From positions 1,426,001-1,490,000 of the forward strand of contig NZ_CP063400.1 in assembly GCF_021729865.1 (NCBI RefSeq): a DNA stretch of 64,000 nt, written 5' to 3'. This DNA comes from Hydrogenophaga sp. SL48 (lineage in GTDB: Bacteria > Pseudomonadota > Gammaproteobacteria > Burkholderiales > Burkholderiaceae_C). The notes beneath the pieces were generated by a model. It saw only the letters and a program-made list of their open reading frames with translations, was not told where the DNA came from and made no database searches. Shown one piece after another: positions 9,143-17,338 of this stretch. The translations under genes were made by a program, and so were the position numbers. The stretch's first letter is position 1. The number at the start of each line of letters is the position of its first letter.

Positions 9143-11299
9143 TCAACTTCCAATCACGCCGCCGTCGTTCTTCGTGATCACGATCGTGGCCGAGCGGGGG
9201 CGCTTGCCGGCGCCGTAGCCGGCGTTGGCGGGCCACTGGCTCTCGTACTTCGTCGGGTCGTTGACGTCGGCCATCTTGGTGCTCTCGCCGGGGTGCTGGA
9301 TGTTGATGAACACCGCGCGGCCGTCGGGCGTTTCGCACCAGCCGGTGATCTCGCTGCCCTTGGGGCCGACGAGGAAGCGCGCCAGCGTGGTCGGCGTCGG
9401 GGCCTTGCCCACGTAGGTGGTGACTGTCTTGTCGCCGTGCTTGACCGTGCGCGGTCCGCCGTCGCCCTGCTTGCCGGGGATGGCGGCCAGCATCATGCAG
9501 TTGGTCTTGTCGGTGTAGGCGCCGTCGTCGGTCTGGATCCAGCAGATGCCGGTGGCCGGGCTGAACACCAGGCCGTCGGGCGAGGACATGTCGTTGTCGT
9601 CGGTCAGGTTCGACAGGTTGACGGTGGACTTGTCGGCACCGGCCTCGGCGCCGAACACATAGATGTCCCACTTGAACGACGAACCTGCGGGCGAGGCGTC
9701 GGCCAGGCGCACGATGTGGCCGTTGACGTTGCCCTTCTGCTCCTTGCTGCCCTTCATGTCGGTGTACACGCGCGGGTTGACGGCGTCGGCGCTGGCGGCG
9801 GTGCGGTTGCTGTTGTTGGTCAGCGTGAAATACACCTCACCGGTGCGCGGGTGCACGCCGTTCCACTCGGGGCGGTCCATCTTGGTGGCGCCCACGGCGT
9901 CGGCCGCGAGGCGCGTGAAGATGGCCATGTCGGCGTTGCTCTTGAACTCGAAGTACGAGCTGCCGGCCAGCACCGGGTTGTTCATCGAGAGTTCCAGCCA
10001 TTCGCCGCTGCCATCACCCTTGAAGCGGGCGGCAAACAGCGTGCCCTTGTCGAGGTACTTGTCACCGGCGGCGAGGCGGTTGGCGGGCTGGGCATCTTTC
10101 GGGTCCCACTTGGCTTCGGACACGAACTTGTAGATGTACTCGCCGCGCGCATCGTCGCCCATGTAGGCCACGATGGGCTGGCCGGACACCGGCTTGGCAA
10201 ACGCCACGCTCTCGTGGGCGAAGCGGCCCAGGCCGGTGCGCTTGCGCATCGGGGCTTGGGTGTCGTAGGCGTCGACCTCGACCACATAGCCGAAGGTGTT
10301 CATCTCGTTGCGGTAGTCGTCCTTGGCCGAGGCGCCGATGGCGCTGTTGTTCCAGCGCACGAAGCGGTCGTCGCTGCCCGCGCTCTCCCAGCCGTGGCGG
10401 CTGGCTTCGCCGGCCTTGCGGCCGTAGCGCTTGAGGCCTTGCACCTGCTTGTCCTTCTTGCGGGCCTCGTCGTCCTTGGCGTCGCGGAAGAAATAGCCGT
10501 ACCAGTTCTCTTCACCGCTGACGAAAGTGCCCCAGGGCGTCTTGCCGGTGCCGCAGTTGTTCAGCGTGCCACGGCACAGTGTCGCGTCGGTGCTGAACTT
10601 CGTCACCAGGTGCTCGCTGCCACGGGCCGGACCATGGATGGCGGCGGTGGTCATGGTGGTCACGCGGCGGTTGAACGGCGAGGCGGCCTTGTAGGCCCAC
10701 TGCTTGCCGTTGGTCTGGACTTCCACGAAAGACAGGCCGTGGATGGCCAGTTCCTTGTCCACTTCGGCGGCCGGGCGGGGCAGGGTGGCGGTGCCGCCGT
10801 TGGCGTGGATGAAGAAGGAAGCGAGCTTCTCGTCGGTCGTGGCCTCGTGGTTCATGGCCAGCAGGCCGCGGCTGGTGAAGGCGTTCGAGGGCTGGCCGCT
10901 GGCGTCCAGGCCGAACCATTCCATGCCGTCGTGGTGGTCGCCGGCGCGCTGTTCGAAGGCGGCGTCGGTGCCGTCGTTCTTGAAGGCGGGGGTGGTGGCG
11001 GTGAGCGGGTCGCCCAGCGCGTAGATGACCTGAGCGGTGTAGCCCTCGGGCACCACCACCTTGTCGGCCAGGCTCTTGGCCACGGGCTTGAAGCCCAGGC
11101 TGCTGAGCGTGGCGCCACCGCCGTTCATGGAGGTGGCGCAGCCCGTCATGGCCGTGGCGCCAGCGGCCACACCGACCAGGCCCGCGCCCCTGAACAGGCT
11201 GCGGCGGCTCAGGCGGCTGTCCAGCACCTGCTCGAACGCGGTGTTGGACGTGGTGTTGGAGTCTTCGTCGTTGAAATTCATGGGGGTGTGTTTCGGCAT
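9143..11299 (-). CDS. phoX: PhoX-family alkaline phosphatase (DUF839), Tat-exported
   Basis: A 718-residue secreted phosphatase that releases phosphate from organic phosphate esters; known PhoX enzymes use calcium and iron. The N-terminus carries a twin-arginine signal, SRRSLFRGAGLVGVAAGA (about residues 31-48), followed by TGCATSM, where the cysteine could be a lipoprotein site. Family blocks include WGTFVSGEENWYGYF, GYVVEVDAYDTQAPMRKRTGLGRFAHESVAF and SPDGLVFSPATGICWIQTDDG. An internal ATG at 11281 is an alternative start; neither has a clear Shine-Dalgarno. A Pho-box-like repeat lies 49-66 bases upstream, and the gene diverges from olsB. Confidence 0.92.
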   Translation of the reverse strand: MPKHTPMNFNDEDSNTTSNTAFEQVLDSRLSRRSLFRGAGLVGVAAGATAMTGCATSMNGGGATLSSLGFKPVAKSLADKVVVPEGYTAQVIYALGDPLTATTPAFKNDGTDAAFEQRAGDHHDGMEWFGLDASGQPSNAFTSRGLLAMNHEATTDEKLASFFIHANGGTATLPRPAAEVDKELAIHGLSFVEVQTNGKQWAYKAASPFNRRVTTMTTAAIHGPARGSEHLVTKFSTDATLCRGTLNNCGTGKTPWGTFVSGEENWYGYFFRDAKDDEARKKDKQVQGLKRYGRKAGEASRHGWESAGSDDRFVRWNNSAIGASAKDDYRNEMNTFGYVVEVDAYDTQAPMRKRTGLGRFAHESVAFAKPVSGQPIVAYMGDDARGEYIYKFVSEAKWDPKDAQPANRLAAGDKYLDKGTLFAARFKGDGSGEWLELSMNNPVLAGSSYFEFKSNADMAIFTRLAADAVGATKMDRPEWNGVHPRTGEVYFTLTNNSNRTAASADAVNPRVYTDMKGSKEQKGNVNGHIVRLADASPAGSSFKWDIYVFGAEAGADKSTVNLSNLTDDNDMSSPDGLVFSPATGICWIQTDDGAYTDKTNCMMLAAIPGKQGDGGPRTVKHGDKTVTTYVGKAPTPTTLARFLVGPKGSEITGWCETPDGRAVFINIQHPGESTKMADVNDPTKYESQWPANAGYGAGKRPRSATIVITKNDGGVIGS

Positions 11300-11347
11300 G
11301 GTGTTGACGCAGTGGATGAAGAACGCAGCGCAGTCTGATGGGTGGTT

Positions 11348-11365
11348 GTGAAAATTTGATGACGG
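11348..11365 (-). promoter_or_regulatory. Pho box of phoX
   Basis: On the minus strand CCGTCAT and TTTTCAC are spaced 11 bases apart (4-base linker CAAA), against the PhoB consensus CTGTCAT-N4-CTGTCAY: 6/7 and 5/7 matches. A weak -10 candidate, CAGACT, follows after 10 bases, which is the expected geometry. The match is by eye. Confidence 0.55.
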
Positions 11366-11396
11366 CTTGAAGGCAGTTCGACGTGATCGCAGCGGA

Positions 11397-11414
11397 CTGT
11401 CAACAAAGCTTCAT
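11397..11414 (+). promoter_or_regulatory. Pho box of olsB
   Basis: CTGTCAA and GCTTCAT with a 4-base linker (CAAA) follow the 11-base PhoB spacing; the first half-site matches 6/7, the second 4/7. It faces olsB and lies back to back with the phoX box 31 bases away. No good -10 element follows at the expected distance, so this is weaker than the pstS and ppk1 sites. Confidence 0.45.
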
Positions 11415-11522
11415 CAAGGCGCCACAGCTTGGTCATCCGGGCTGCCCAGAATTCCATGCATGCCCGGAAAAACCATCCACAACGCGTCCATGAGTGGCGC
11501 GCATCTCTTCAAGGAGGCCACC

Positions 11523-12374
11523 ATGCGAGAACTCCCCACCCCGACGCTGGACCTGTCCCCAGCGTCCATTTTCCGGGGGTCACTTCATCCCCGCTCTCAG
11601 CTTGTTTCGGCGATCTCCCGCGCCGAAGAACATGCACCGGCCGGCATCGAGGTCGGCTGGGCGCGGCATCTGGACGAGGTCCGCGAAGCGCAACGCCTGA
11701 GGCACGACGTGTTCGCCGGCGAGATGGGCGCCATCCTGTCGGGCGCGCTGCCCGGCCACGACGTGGACCTGTTCGACGACTTCTGTGAACACCTGCTGGT
11801 GCGCGACGCCGCGACCCGCCAGGTCATCGGCACCTACCGCGTGCTCACCCCCGAGCAGGCCAAACGCGTGGGCAGCACCTACAGCGACACCGAGTTTGAC
11901 CTGGTGCGCCTGCGCCACATGCGCGAGCGCATGGTCGAGCTGGGCCGCAGCTGCGTGCACCGCGACCACCGCCACGGCGGCGTGATCATGGCCCTGTGGG
12001 GCGCGCTCGCGGCCTTCATGCAGCGCAACCGCCTGGACATCATGATCGGCTGCGCCAGCATCCCCATGCAGCACGAAGGCGAACACGGCGTGGTGGGTGG
12101 TGGCCATGTGGCGGCCAGCATCTGGCGCCAGGTGAAAGACAAACACATGGCGCCGGTGGATTGCCACGTGCGTCCCCGCCTGCCGCTGCCGGTGGACCGG
12201 CTGGACGACACGCTGGATGTCGAGCCGCCCGCGCTCATCAAGGGCTACCTGCGCCTGGGCGCCAAGGTCATGGGCCCACCGGCCTGGGACCCGGATTTCA
12301 ACGCCGCCGACCTGCCGATGATGATGCGCATCGCAGACATGCCGGCGCGTTACCGCCGGCATTTCGGGATGTGA
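11523..12374 (+). CDS. olsB: OlsB-like L-ornithine N-alpha-acyltransferase (GNAT superfamily)
   Basis: A 283-residue acyltransferase expected to attach a 3-hydroxyacyl chain from acyl-ACP to ornithine, the first step of ornithine lipid synthesis. Hallmarks of the OlsB/hemolysin-like family are RLRHDVFAGEMGA, DLFDDFCEHLLVRD, VIGTYRVL, MVELGRSCVHRDHRHGG and IGCASIPM. The ATG at 11523 follows AAGGAGG at 11511-11517; the frame is open upstream but without family similarity. The partner acyltransferase OlsA is not in this window. The gene precedes plcP- and agt-like genes and has its own Pho-box-like site, pointing to induction by phosphate limitation. The family assignment is firm; the exact product is inferred. 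Confidence 0.85.
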   Translation: MRELPTPTLDLSPASIFRGSLHPRSQLVSAISRAEEHAPAGIEVGWARHLDEVREAQRLRHDVFAGEMGAILSGALPGHDVDLFDDFCEHLLVRDAATRQVIGTYRVLTPEQAKRVGSTYSDTEFDLVRLRHMRERMVELGRSCVHRDHRHGGVIMALWGALAAFMQRNRLDIMIGCASIPMQHEGEHGVVGGGHVAASIWRQVKDKHMAPVDCHVRPRLPLPVDRLDDTLDVEPPALIKGYLRLGAKVMGPPAWDPDFNAADLPMMMRIADMPARYRRHFGM

Positions 12375-12467
12375 TGACCCCCCGCGCCGCCTTCGGCGTC
12401 ACCCCCCCCCGGGGGGGCGGCACTGGCCGTCCGGCGGAGCCGGCCCGGCGGTGCCCTGGCCGGGGGA
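12375..12467 (+). repeat. Gene-end three-hairpin repeat, copy at the olsB 3' end
   Basis: It starts at the base after the olsB stop codon: C-run, GCCGCCTTCGGCG hairpin, C9 directly followed by G7 (12402-12417), then CCGGCGGAGCCGG hairpin (12431-12443). Same order and orientation as the copy after sixA. Confidence 0.75.
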
Positions 12468-12506
12468 GTTCTGCGGCGCTGTTTGTGCTGACATCAAGGA
12501 GCCAAC

Positions 12507-13394
12507 ATGAGAGCCGTCTTTGAAGCTTTGGGTGGTGCGGGTTTGGGCGGGGCCTTGCCCTCTGGTCCCGATGCCGACGACGAGCCGCATGAAGATGAGA
12601 CCGGACGGCCCCACTACCGGGCGGTCTTCATCTCCGACGTGCACCTGGGCACGCCTGGCTGCCAGGCCGCGGCCTTGCTCGATTTTCTCAAGCACCACCC
12701 GAGCGACACGCTCTACCTGGTGGGCGACATCATCGACGGCTGGCAGTTGCGCCGCAAATGGTTCTGGCCGCAGGCGCACAACGACGTGGTGCAGAAGCTG
12801 CTGCGCCGCTCGCGCAAGGGCTGCCGGGTCGTGTTCGTGCCGGGCAACCACGACGAGTTCGCACGCCAGTTCGACGGCCAGCGTTTCGGCGGCATCGAGG
12901 TGCTCAATGAAACCGTGCACACCCTGGTCGATGGCCGCCACCTGTGGGTGGTGCACGGTGACCATTTCGACGGTGTGATCCAGTGCGCCAAATGGCTGGC
13001 CTACGTGGGCGACAACCTCTACGGCGTCACCCTGACCCTGAACCGCCACCTCAACACCGTGCGCCAGCGCCTGGGCATGCGCTACTGGTCGCTGTCGCAG
13101 TACCTGAAACACAAGGTGAAGCGCGCGGTGAACCACGTCTCGGACTTCGAGCGCGCCGTGGCCGCCGAAGCGCGGCAACGCGGCTTTCACGGTGTCGTGT
13201 GCGGGCACATCCACCGGCCCGAGATGCGCACCATCGACGGCACCCTGTACGTCAACGACGGTGACTGGGTCGAGAGCCTGTCGGCCCTGGTCGAGCACCG
13301 GGACGGTCGCCTGGAGCTGCTGCACTGGCACCCCCGTCATTCGGGTGGCGAAGGGACCAGCGTGCCCATGGAGGTCGCCTTGATCCCCGCCTGA
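12507..13394 (+). CDS. plcP: Metallophosphoesterase, PlcP-like phospholipase C
   Basis: A 295-residue binuclear metallophosphoesterase. All metal-ligand motifs are present: DVH (44-46), GDIIDG (73-78), GNHDE (113-117), VHGDHFD (149-155) and GHIH (233-236). The stretch SDVHLGTPGCQA and the WFWPQAHNDVVQKLL block fit the PlcP group known from Sinorhizobium, which cleaves phospholipids to diacylglycerol during phosphate starvation. UDP-diacylglucosamine pyrophosphatase (LpxH) relatives share the fold and are the main alternative. One base separates it from the glycosyltransferase gene, an arrangement typical of plcP-agt pairs. The first 30 residues are acidic and Gly-rich and not part of the fold. 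The ATG follows AAGGAG. Confidence 0.82.
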   Translation: MRAVFEALGGAGLGGALPSGPDADDEPHEDETGRPHYRAVFISDVHLGTPGCQAAALLDFLKHHPSDTLYLVGDIIDGWQLRRKWFWPQAHNDVVQKLLRRSRKGCRVVFVPGNHDEFARQFDGQRFGGIEVLNETVHTLVDGRHLWVVHGDHFDGVIQCAKWLAYVGDNLYGVTLTLNRHLNTVRQRLGMRYWSLSQYLKHKVKRAVNHVSDFERAVAAEARQRGFHGVVCGHIHRPEMRTIDGTLYVNDGDWVESLSALVEHRDGRLELLHWHPRHSGGEGTSVPMEVALIPA

Positions 13395-13395
13395 C

Positions 13396-14541
13396 ATGTC
13401 TGCCGCCGCCTCCTTCCTCCCCATGAACATCCTGGTGGTGACCGATGCCTGGTTGCCTCAGGTCAATGCGGTCGTGACCACGCTGGTGGAACTGGTGCGC
13501 CAGTTGCAGGCCATGGGCCACGCCGCCACGGTGATCCAGCCGGGGCAGTTCCGGACCCGCCCTTGCCCAGGCCATCCCGGGATCGACCTGGCGCTGTTTC
13601 CCGGCCGGCGCCTGACCCGGCTCATGGACGAGGCACAGCCCGACGCCATCCACATCGCCACGGAAGGCCCGCTGGGCTGGGCCGCGCGGCGCCACTGCCT
13701 GCGCCGCGGGCTGCCCTTCACGACGGCGTTCCACACCCGCTTCCCCGAGATGCTGAAGGCCGCGTTGGGCCTGCCGCTGTCCTGGGGCTATGCCTTGTTT
13801 CGCCGGTTTCACCGGCCAAGCAGCGGCGTGATGGTGCCCACCAGCGGCGTGCGCCAGACGCTGCAGCAGCAGGGCTTCGGGCATTTGCGTGAATGGACCC
13901 ACGGGGTGGACACGCGGCTCTTCGCGTTCGCGGCCCAGGCCACCGAGTCGCCCGCGCTGGGGCACCTGGCCCGCCCGGTCAGCCTGTATGTCGGTGGGGT
14001 GTCGCACGAGAAAAACATCAAGGCGTTCCTGGAGCTGGACGTGCCCGGCAGCAAGGTGGTCTGCGGCACCGGCCCGCTCGAAGACGGGCTGCGCGACCGC
14101 TACCCCAACGTGCATTGGGTGGGGGTGCTGCCGCGCCGGGAGCTGGCCCACGTGTACGCGGCGTGCGACGTGTTCGTGTTCCCGAGCCGCAGCGAAAGTT
14201 TTGGCATCGTGATGCTGGAAGCCATGGCCTGCGGCGTGCCGGTGGCGGCGCATCCGGTGGACGGCCCCTTGCAGGCGGTGGGTGACAGCCCGGCCGGTGC
14301 GTTGCGCGAAGACCTGCACGAAGCCTGGTCGGCGGCCCTGAAGGTCCGTCGCCATGAGGCACGGCGACGCGCCCAGGCCTTCGACTGGGAGCGGGTCGCC
14401 GCGCTGTTCGTGTCGCACCTCGCGAGGGTGCCTCGGCCGCTGTGGACCGCGCGGCACCACCGCTCCGTGAGCGAAGCACCCGCGGTGCTGGCGCTGCGGC
14501 GGGCCGAAGTGTCACACAACCGTCATCCCTTCGTTGAATAA
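13396..14541 (+). CDS. agt: GT4-type glycosyltransferase, Agt-like (diacylglycerol glycosylation)
   Basis: A 381-residue GT-B glycosyltransferase. The acceptor-side N-terminus reads MNILVVTDAWLPQVNAVV (from residue 10), and the donor-side EX7E motif lies in SESFGIVMLEAMACG (about 267-281). Its tight coupling to plcP (1-base gap) and its Pho context suggest it glycosylates the diacylglycerol released by PlcP, as Agt does in rhizobia and marine bacteria. A second ATG at 13423 is a possible start. The last 11 codons overlap the Pho repeats of ppk1. Sugar donor and product cannot be told from sequence. Confidence 0.8.
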   Translation: MSAAASFLPMNILVVTDAWLPQVNAVVTTLVELVRQLQAMGHAATVIQPGQFRTRPCPGHPGIDLALFPGRRLTRLMDEAQPDAIHIATEGPLGWAARRHCLRRGLPFTTAFHTRFPEMLKAALGLPLSWGYALFRRFHRPSSGVMVPTSGVRQTLQQQGFGHLREWTHGVDTRLFAFAAQATESPALGHLARPVSLYVGGVSHEKNIKAFLELDVPGSKVVCGTGPLEDGLRDRYPNVHWVGVLPRRELAHVYAACDVFVFPSRSESFGIVMLEAMACGVPVAAHPVDGPLQAVGDSPAGALREDLHEAWSAALKVRRHEARRRAQAFDWERVAALFVSHLARVPRPLWTARHHRSVSEAPAVLALRRAEVSHNRHPFVE

Positions 14542-14552
14542 TCGTCACAAGT
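14509..14552 (+). promoter_or_regulatory. Tandem PhoB sites and promoter of ppk1
   Basis: Half-site-like heptamers recur at exact 11-base steps: GTGTCAC (14509), CCGTCAT (14520), TCGTTGA (14531) and TCGTCAC (14542). The first pair matches the Pho box well, and AATAAT (14537-14542) stands 10 bases after it, a good -10 box (5/6). The predicted transcript starts near 14549, about 60 bases before the ppk1 ATG. The site lies inside and just beyond the 3' end of agt. Confidence 0.6.
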
Positions 14553-14608
14553 CAGTGCCGCTGCCTCTCTCGGAGCATGCCGACGCCTGACGCCACCTGA
14601 CGAAACCG

Positions 14609-16672
14609 ATGAAAGCTGAACCTTCGAACCCTGGCCTGGTGCTGCTGGACCGCGACCGCAGCATCCTGGCGTTCAACGAGCGCGTCATGGACTGGGCGCG
14701 CCGCGCCGATGTGCCCCTGCTGGAGCGCCTGCGTTACCTGTGCATCGTCTCCAGCAACCTCGACGAATTCTTCGAGGTGCGCATGGCTCCGCAACTCAGC
14801 GCTTTCAACCTGGGCGAGAAGCGGGGTGTGTACACCGCCAGCAGCTACGAACGGATCTCGAACAAGCTGCACGAGCTGGTCGCGCAGCAGTACGCGATCT
14901 ACAACGACGAGTTGCTGCCCCTGCTGGAAAAGCAGGGGATCAAGCTGGTGTCTCACGGTGAACGCGACGCGCGGCAGCGGCAATGGGTGAAGTCGTTTTT
15001 CCACCGCGAGGTGCAGCCGCTGCTGATGCCCGTGGGCCTGGACCCGGCCCACCCGTTCCCGCAGGTGGCCAACAAGTCGCTCAACTTCATCGTCCGCCTC
15101 AAGGGCAAGGACGCGTTTGGCCGCGAGAACGAGGTCGCCATCGTCAAGGTGCCGCGCATCCTGCCGCGTTTCTTTCGCATGCCACCGGTCAAGGGTTCGA
15201 AGCAGACGCACTTTGTCTCGATCTCCAGCCTGATCCGTTCGCACCTGGACGACCTGTTCCCCGGGCGCCAGGTGACCGAGTTCTCGCAGTTCCGCGTGAC
15301 CCGCCACTCGGACCTGGCTGTGGACGAGGAAGAGGTGAAGAACCTGCGCACCGCGCTGCGCAAGGGCCTGCAGCAGCGCCACTACGGTGAGGCGCTGCGG
15401 CTGGAGGTGTCGGCCGGTTGCTCGGAGTTTCTGTCGGGCTTTCTGCTGGAGCAGTTCGCCTTGCCGCCGCAGGCGCTGTTCAGGGTGCCGGGGCCGGTGA
15501 ACCTGGTGCGGCTGAACCAGCTGATCGACCAGGTCGATGTGCCGTCCCTGCGCTTTGAGCCCTACACCGCCGGCTGGCCGGTGCAGCTCACGCCCGGGCA
15601 GTCGTTTTTTGAGCGGCTGCAACAGGGGGACGTGCTGATCCACCAGCCCTACGAGAGCTTCGACGCGGTGCTGGCCTTTCTGCGCGAGGCGGTCGACGAC
15701 CCCGATGTGCTCGCGATCAAGATGACCATCTACCGCACCGGCGCCAAGTCCGAGCTGATGAACCTGCTGCGCGAAGCGGTGCGGCGCGGCAAGGAGGTCA
15801 CGGCGGTCGTGGAGCTCAAGGCGCGTTTCGATGAAGAGGCCAACATCAACTACGCCGAACGCCTGGAGTCGGTGGGTGCGCAGGTGGTCTACGGCGTGGT
15901 CGGTCTCAAGACCCACGCCAAGATGCTGCTGGTCACGCGCCGGGAGAGCGGCGGACTGCGGCGCTACGGCCACGTGTCCACCGGCAACTACAACCCGGGC
16001 ACGGCGCGCCTGTACACCGACCTGAGCTACCTCACGGCCGACCGCGCGCTCACGGCCGACCTGGAGCAGCTGTTCCTGCACCTCGCGAGCCAGAACCGCC
16101 TGCCGCGCCTGAAGAAGGCGGTGATCGCGCCGTTCCACCTCTACAAGACCATGCTCGACCAGGTCGAGGCCGCCGGACAGGCGGCGTTGGCCGGGAAAGA
16201 GGCCCGCATCATCCTCAAGATGAACGCCCTGACCGACGAGCCGATGGCGCGCGCGCTGGCGCTGGCCTCACAGCGTGGCGCGAAGATCGACCTGATCGTG
16301 CGCGGCGCCTGCATCCTGCCGGCCCAGGTGCAGGGCGTGACCGACAACGTGCGCGTTCGCTCGGTGATCGGGCGCCTGCTCGAACACTCGCGCGTGTTCT
16401 ATTTCCGGGTCGGCGGCGAAGAGTCGCTCTGGCTCTCCAGCGCCGACTGGATGAACCGCAACATGCTGCGGCGCGTGGAGCTGGCCTGGCCGGTCACCGA
16501 CCCGGCGCTGCGCCAGCGCGTGCTGGACGAGTGCCTCTCGGCCAGCCTGCACGACACCAAGGACGCCTGGCTGCTGCAGCCCGATGGCAGCTACCTGTCT
16601 GCCGCTGATGGCGCTTCCGTGCGGCACTCGGCCCAGGCGGCGCTGATGGCGCGCTACGGCCACAAAGGCTGA
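14609..16672 (+). CDS. ppk: Polyphosphate kinase 1
   Basis: A 687-residue kinase that polymerises ATP gamma-phosphate into inorganic polyphosphate at the membrane or cytosol. The N-terminal signature is RLRYLCIVSSNLDEFFEVRM (about 41-60). The autophosphorylated histidine is H436 in GLKTHAKMLL and the second catalytic histidine H593 in LLEHSRVFYF. SSADWMNRNMLRRVE marks the C-terminal phospholipase-D-like lobe. Length is normal. The gene has its own Pho-type promoter, and the sixA-like gene follows after 11 bases, a common pairing. ppx lies 5.5 kb away on the other strand. Confidence 0.97.
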   Translation: MKAEPSNPGLVLLDRDRSILAFNERVMDWARRADVPLLERLRYLCIVSSNLDEFFEVRMAPQLSAFNLGEKRGVYTASSYERISNKLHELVAQQYAIYNDELLPLLEKQGIKLVSHGERDARQRQWVKSFFHREVQPLLMPVGLDPAHPFPQVANKSLNFIVRLKGKDAFGRENEVAIVKVPRILPRFFRMPPVKGSKQTHFVSISSLIRSHLDDLFPGRQVTEFSQFRVTRHSDLAVDEEEVKNLRTALRKGLQQRHYGEALRLEVSAGCSEFLSGFLLEQFALPPQALFRVPGPVNLVRLNQLIDQVDVPSLRFEPYTAGWPVQLTPGQSFFERLQQGDVLIHQPYESFDAVLAFLREAVDDPDVLAIKMTIYRTGAKSELMNLLREAVRRGKEVTAVVELKARFDEEANINYAERLESVGAQVVYGVVGLKTHAKMLLVTRRESGGLRRYGHVSTGNYNPGTARLYTDLSYLTADRALTADLEQLFLHLASQNRLPRLKKAVIAPFHLYKTMLDQVEAAGQAALAGKEARIILKMNALTDEPMARALALASQRGAKIDLIVRGACILPAQVQGVTDNVRVRSVIGRLLEHSRVFYFRVGGEESLWLSSADWMNRNMLRRVELAWPVTDPALRQRVLDECLSASLHDTKDAWLLQPDGSYLSAADGASVRHSAQAALMARYGHKG

Positions 16673-16683
16673 GGAAACACACC

Positions 16684-17166
16684 ATGGACCTCATTCTCTG
16701 GCGCCATGCCGAGGCCCACGAACACCCCGAAGGCCTGCTGGGTGCACAGGGCGACGCGCTCGATCTGGAGCGTCGGCTCACGCCACGCGGAGAGAAACAG
16801 GCCGCTCGCATGGGCGGCTGGCTGGACCGGCAGCTGCCTGAAGGGGCCCGCGTGTACGCGAGCCCCGCGCAACGCGCCCAGCAGACGGCCGCCGCGCTGG
16901 GCCGCAAGTTCCGCACCCGCGACGAGCTGCTGCCCGGGGCCGATCTGGAGGCGGTGCTGGCCTTGGTGGGGTGGCCCGATGGCCGCTCCCCGGTGGTGGT
17001 GATTGGCCACCAGCCGACGCTGGGCCAGGTGATTGCGCGGCTGCTGCGCCTGCCCGAGCCAGAGTGCCCCATGAAAAAAGGGGCGCTCTGGTGGCTGCGC
17101 AACCGCGAGCGGGCGGGCCGCCAGCAGAACCTGCTGGTGACGGTGCAGACACCTGAACTTTTTTGA
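16684..17166 (+). CDS. sixA: SixA-like phosphohistidine phosphatase (histidine phosphatase superfamily)
   Basis: A 160-residue single-domain phosphatase with the RHxE signature LWRHAEA at residues 5-11 and a second catalytic histidine in VVIGHQPTLG (about 110). SixA proteins remove phosphate from phosphohistidine in phosphotransfer proteins. Its place right behind ppk1 suggests a part in phosphate or polyphosphate metabolism, but the physiological substrate is not shown. A GAGGAAAC stretch precedes the ATG. Confidence 0.88.
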   Translation: MDLILWRHAEAHEHPEGLLGAQGDALDLERRLTPRGEKQAARMGGWLDRQLPEGARVYASPAQRAQQTAAALGRKFRTRDELLPGADLEAVLALVGWPDGRSPVVVIGHQPTLGQVIARLLRLPEPECPMKKGALWWLRNRERAGRQQNLLVTVQTPELF

Positions 17167-17252
17167 ACACCCCCGCGCCGCCTGCGGCGTCACCCCCTCA
17201 AGGGGACGGCACTGGCCGTCCGGCAAAGCCGGCCCGGCTGTGCCCTTGGTGG
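17167..17252 (+). repeat. Gene-end three-hairpin repeat, copy at the sixA 3' end
   Basis: Directly after the stop codon come a C-run, the GCCGCCTGCGGC hairpin, CCCCCTCAAGGGG, and the CCGGCAAAGCCGG hairpin. It is one of the most complete copies. The rest of the gap to 17338 shows no further structure. Confidence 0.8.
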
Positions 17253-17338
17253 AGCCTTCTCATGCCTCGGCGTGTTGCTCTGGCTCCAAGAAAACCCGTT
17301 GCCGCTTTGCCTTCAATGCGGTCTGATATCGCTGCAGC

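Noticed and set aside
12480..12506. Possible Pho box before the plcP-like gene
   Set aside because: CTGTTTG and CTGACAT are visible but spaced 9 bases apart instead of 11, and no -10 follows; plcP is better explained by read-through from olsB.
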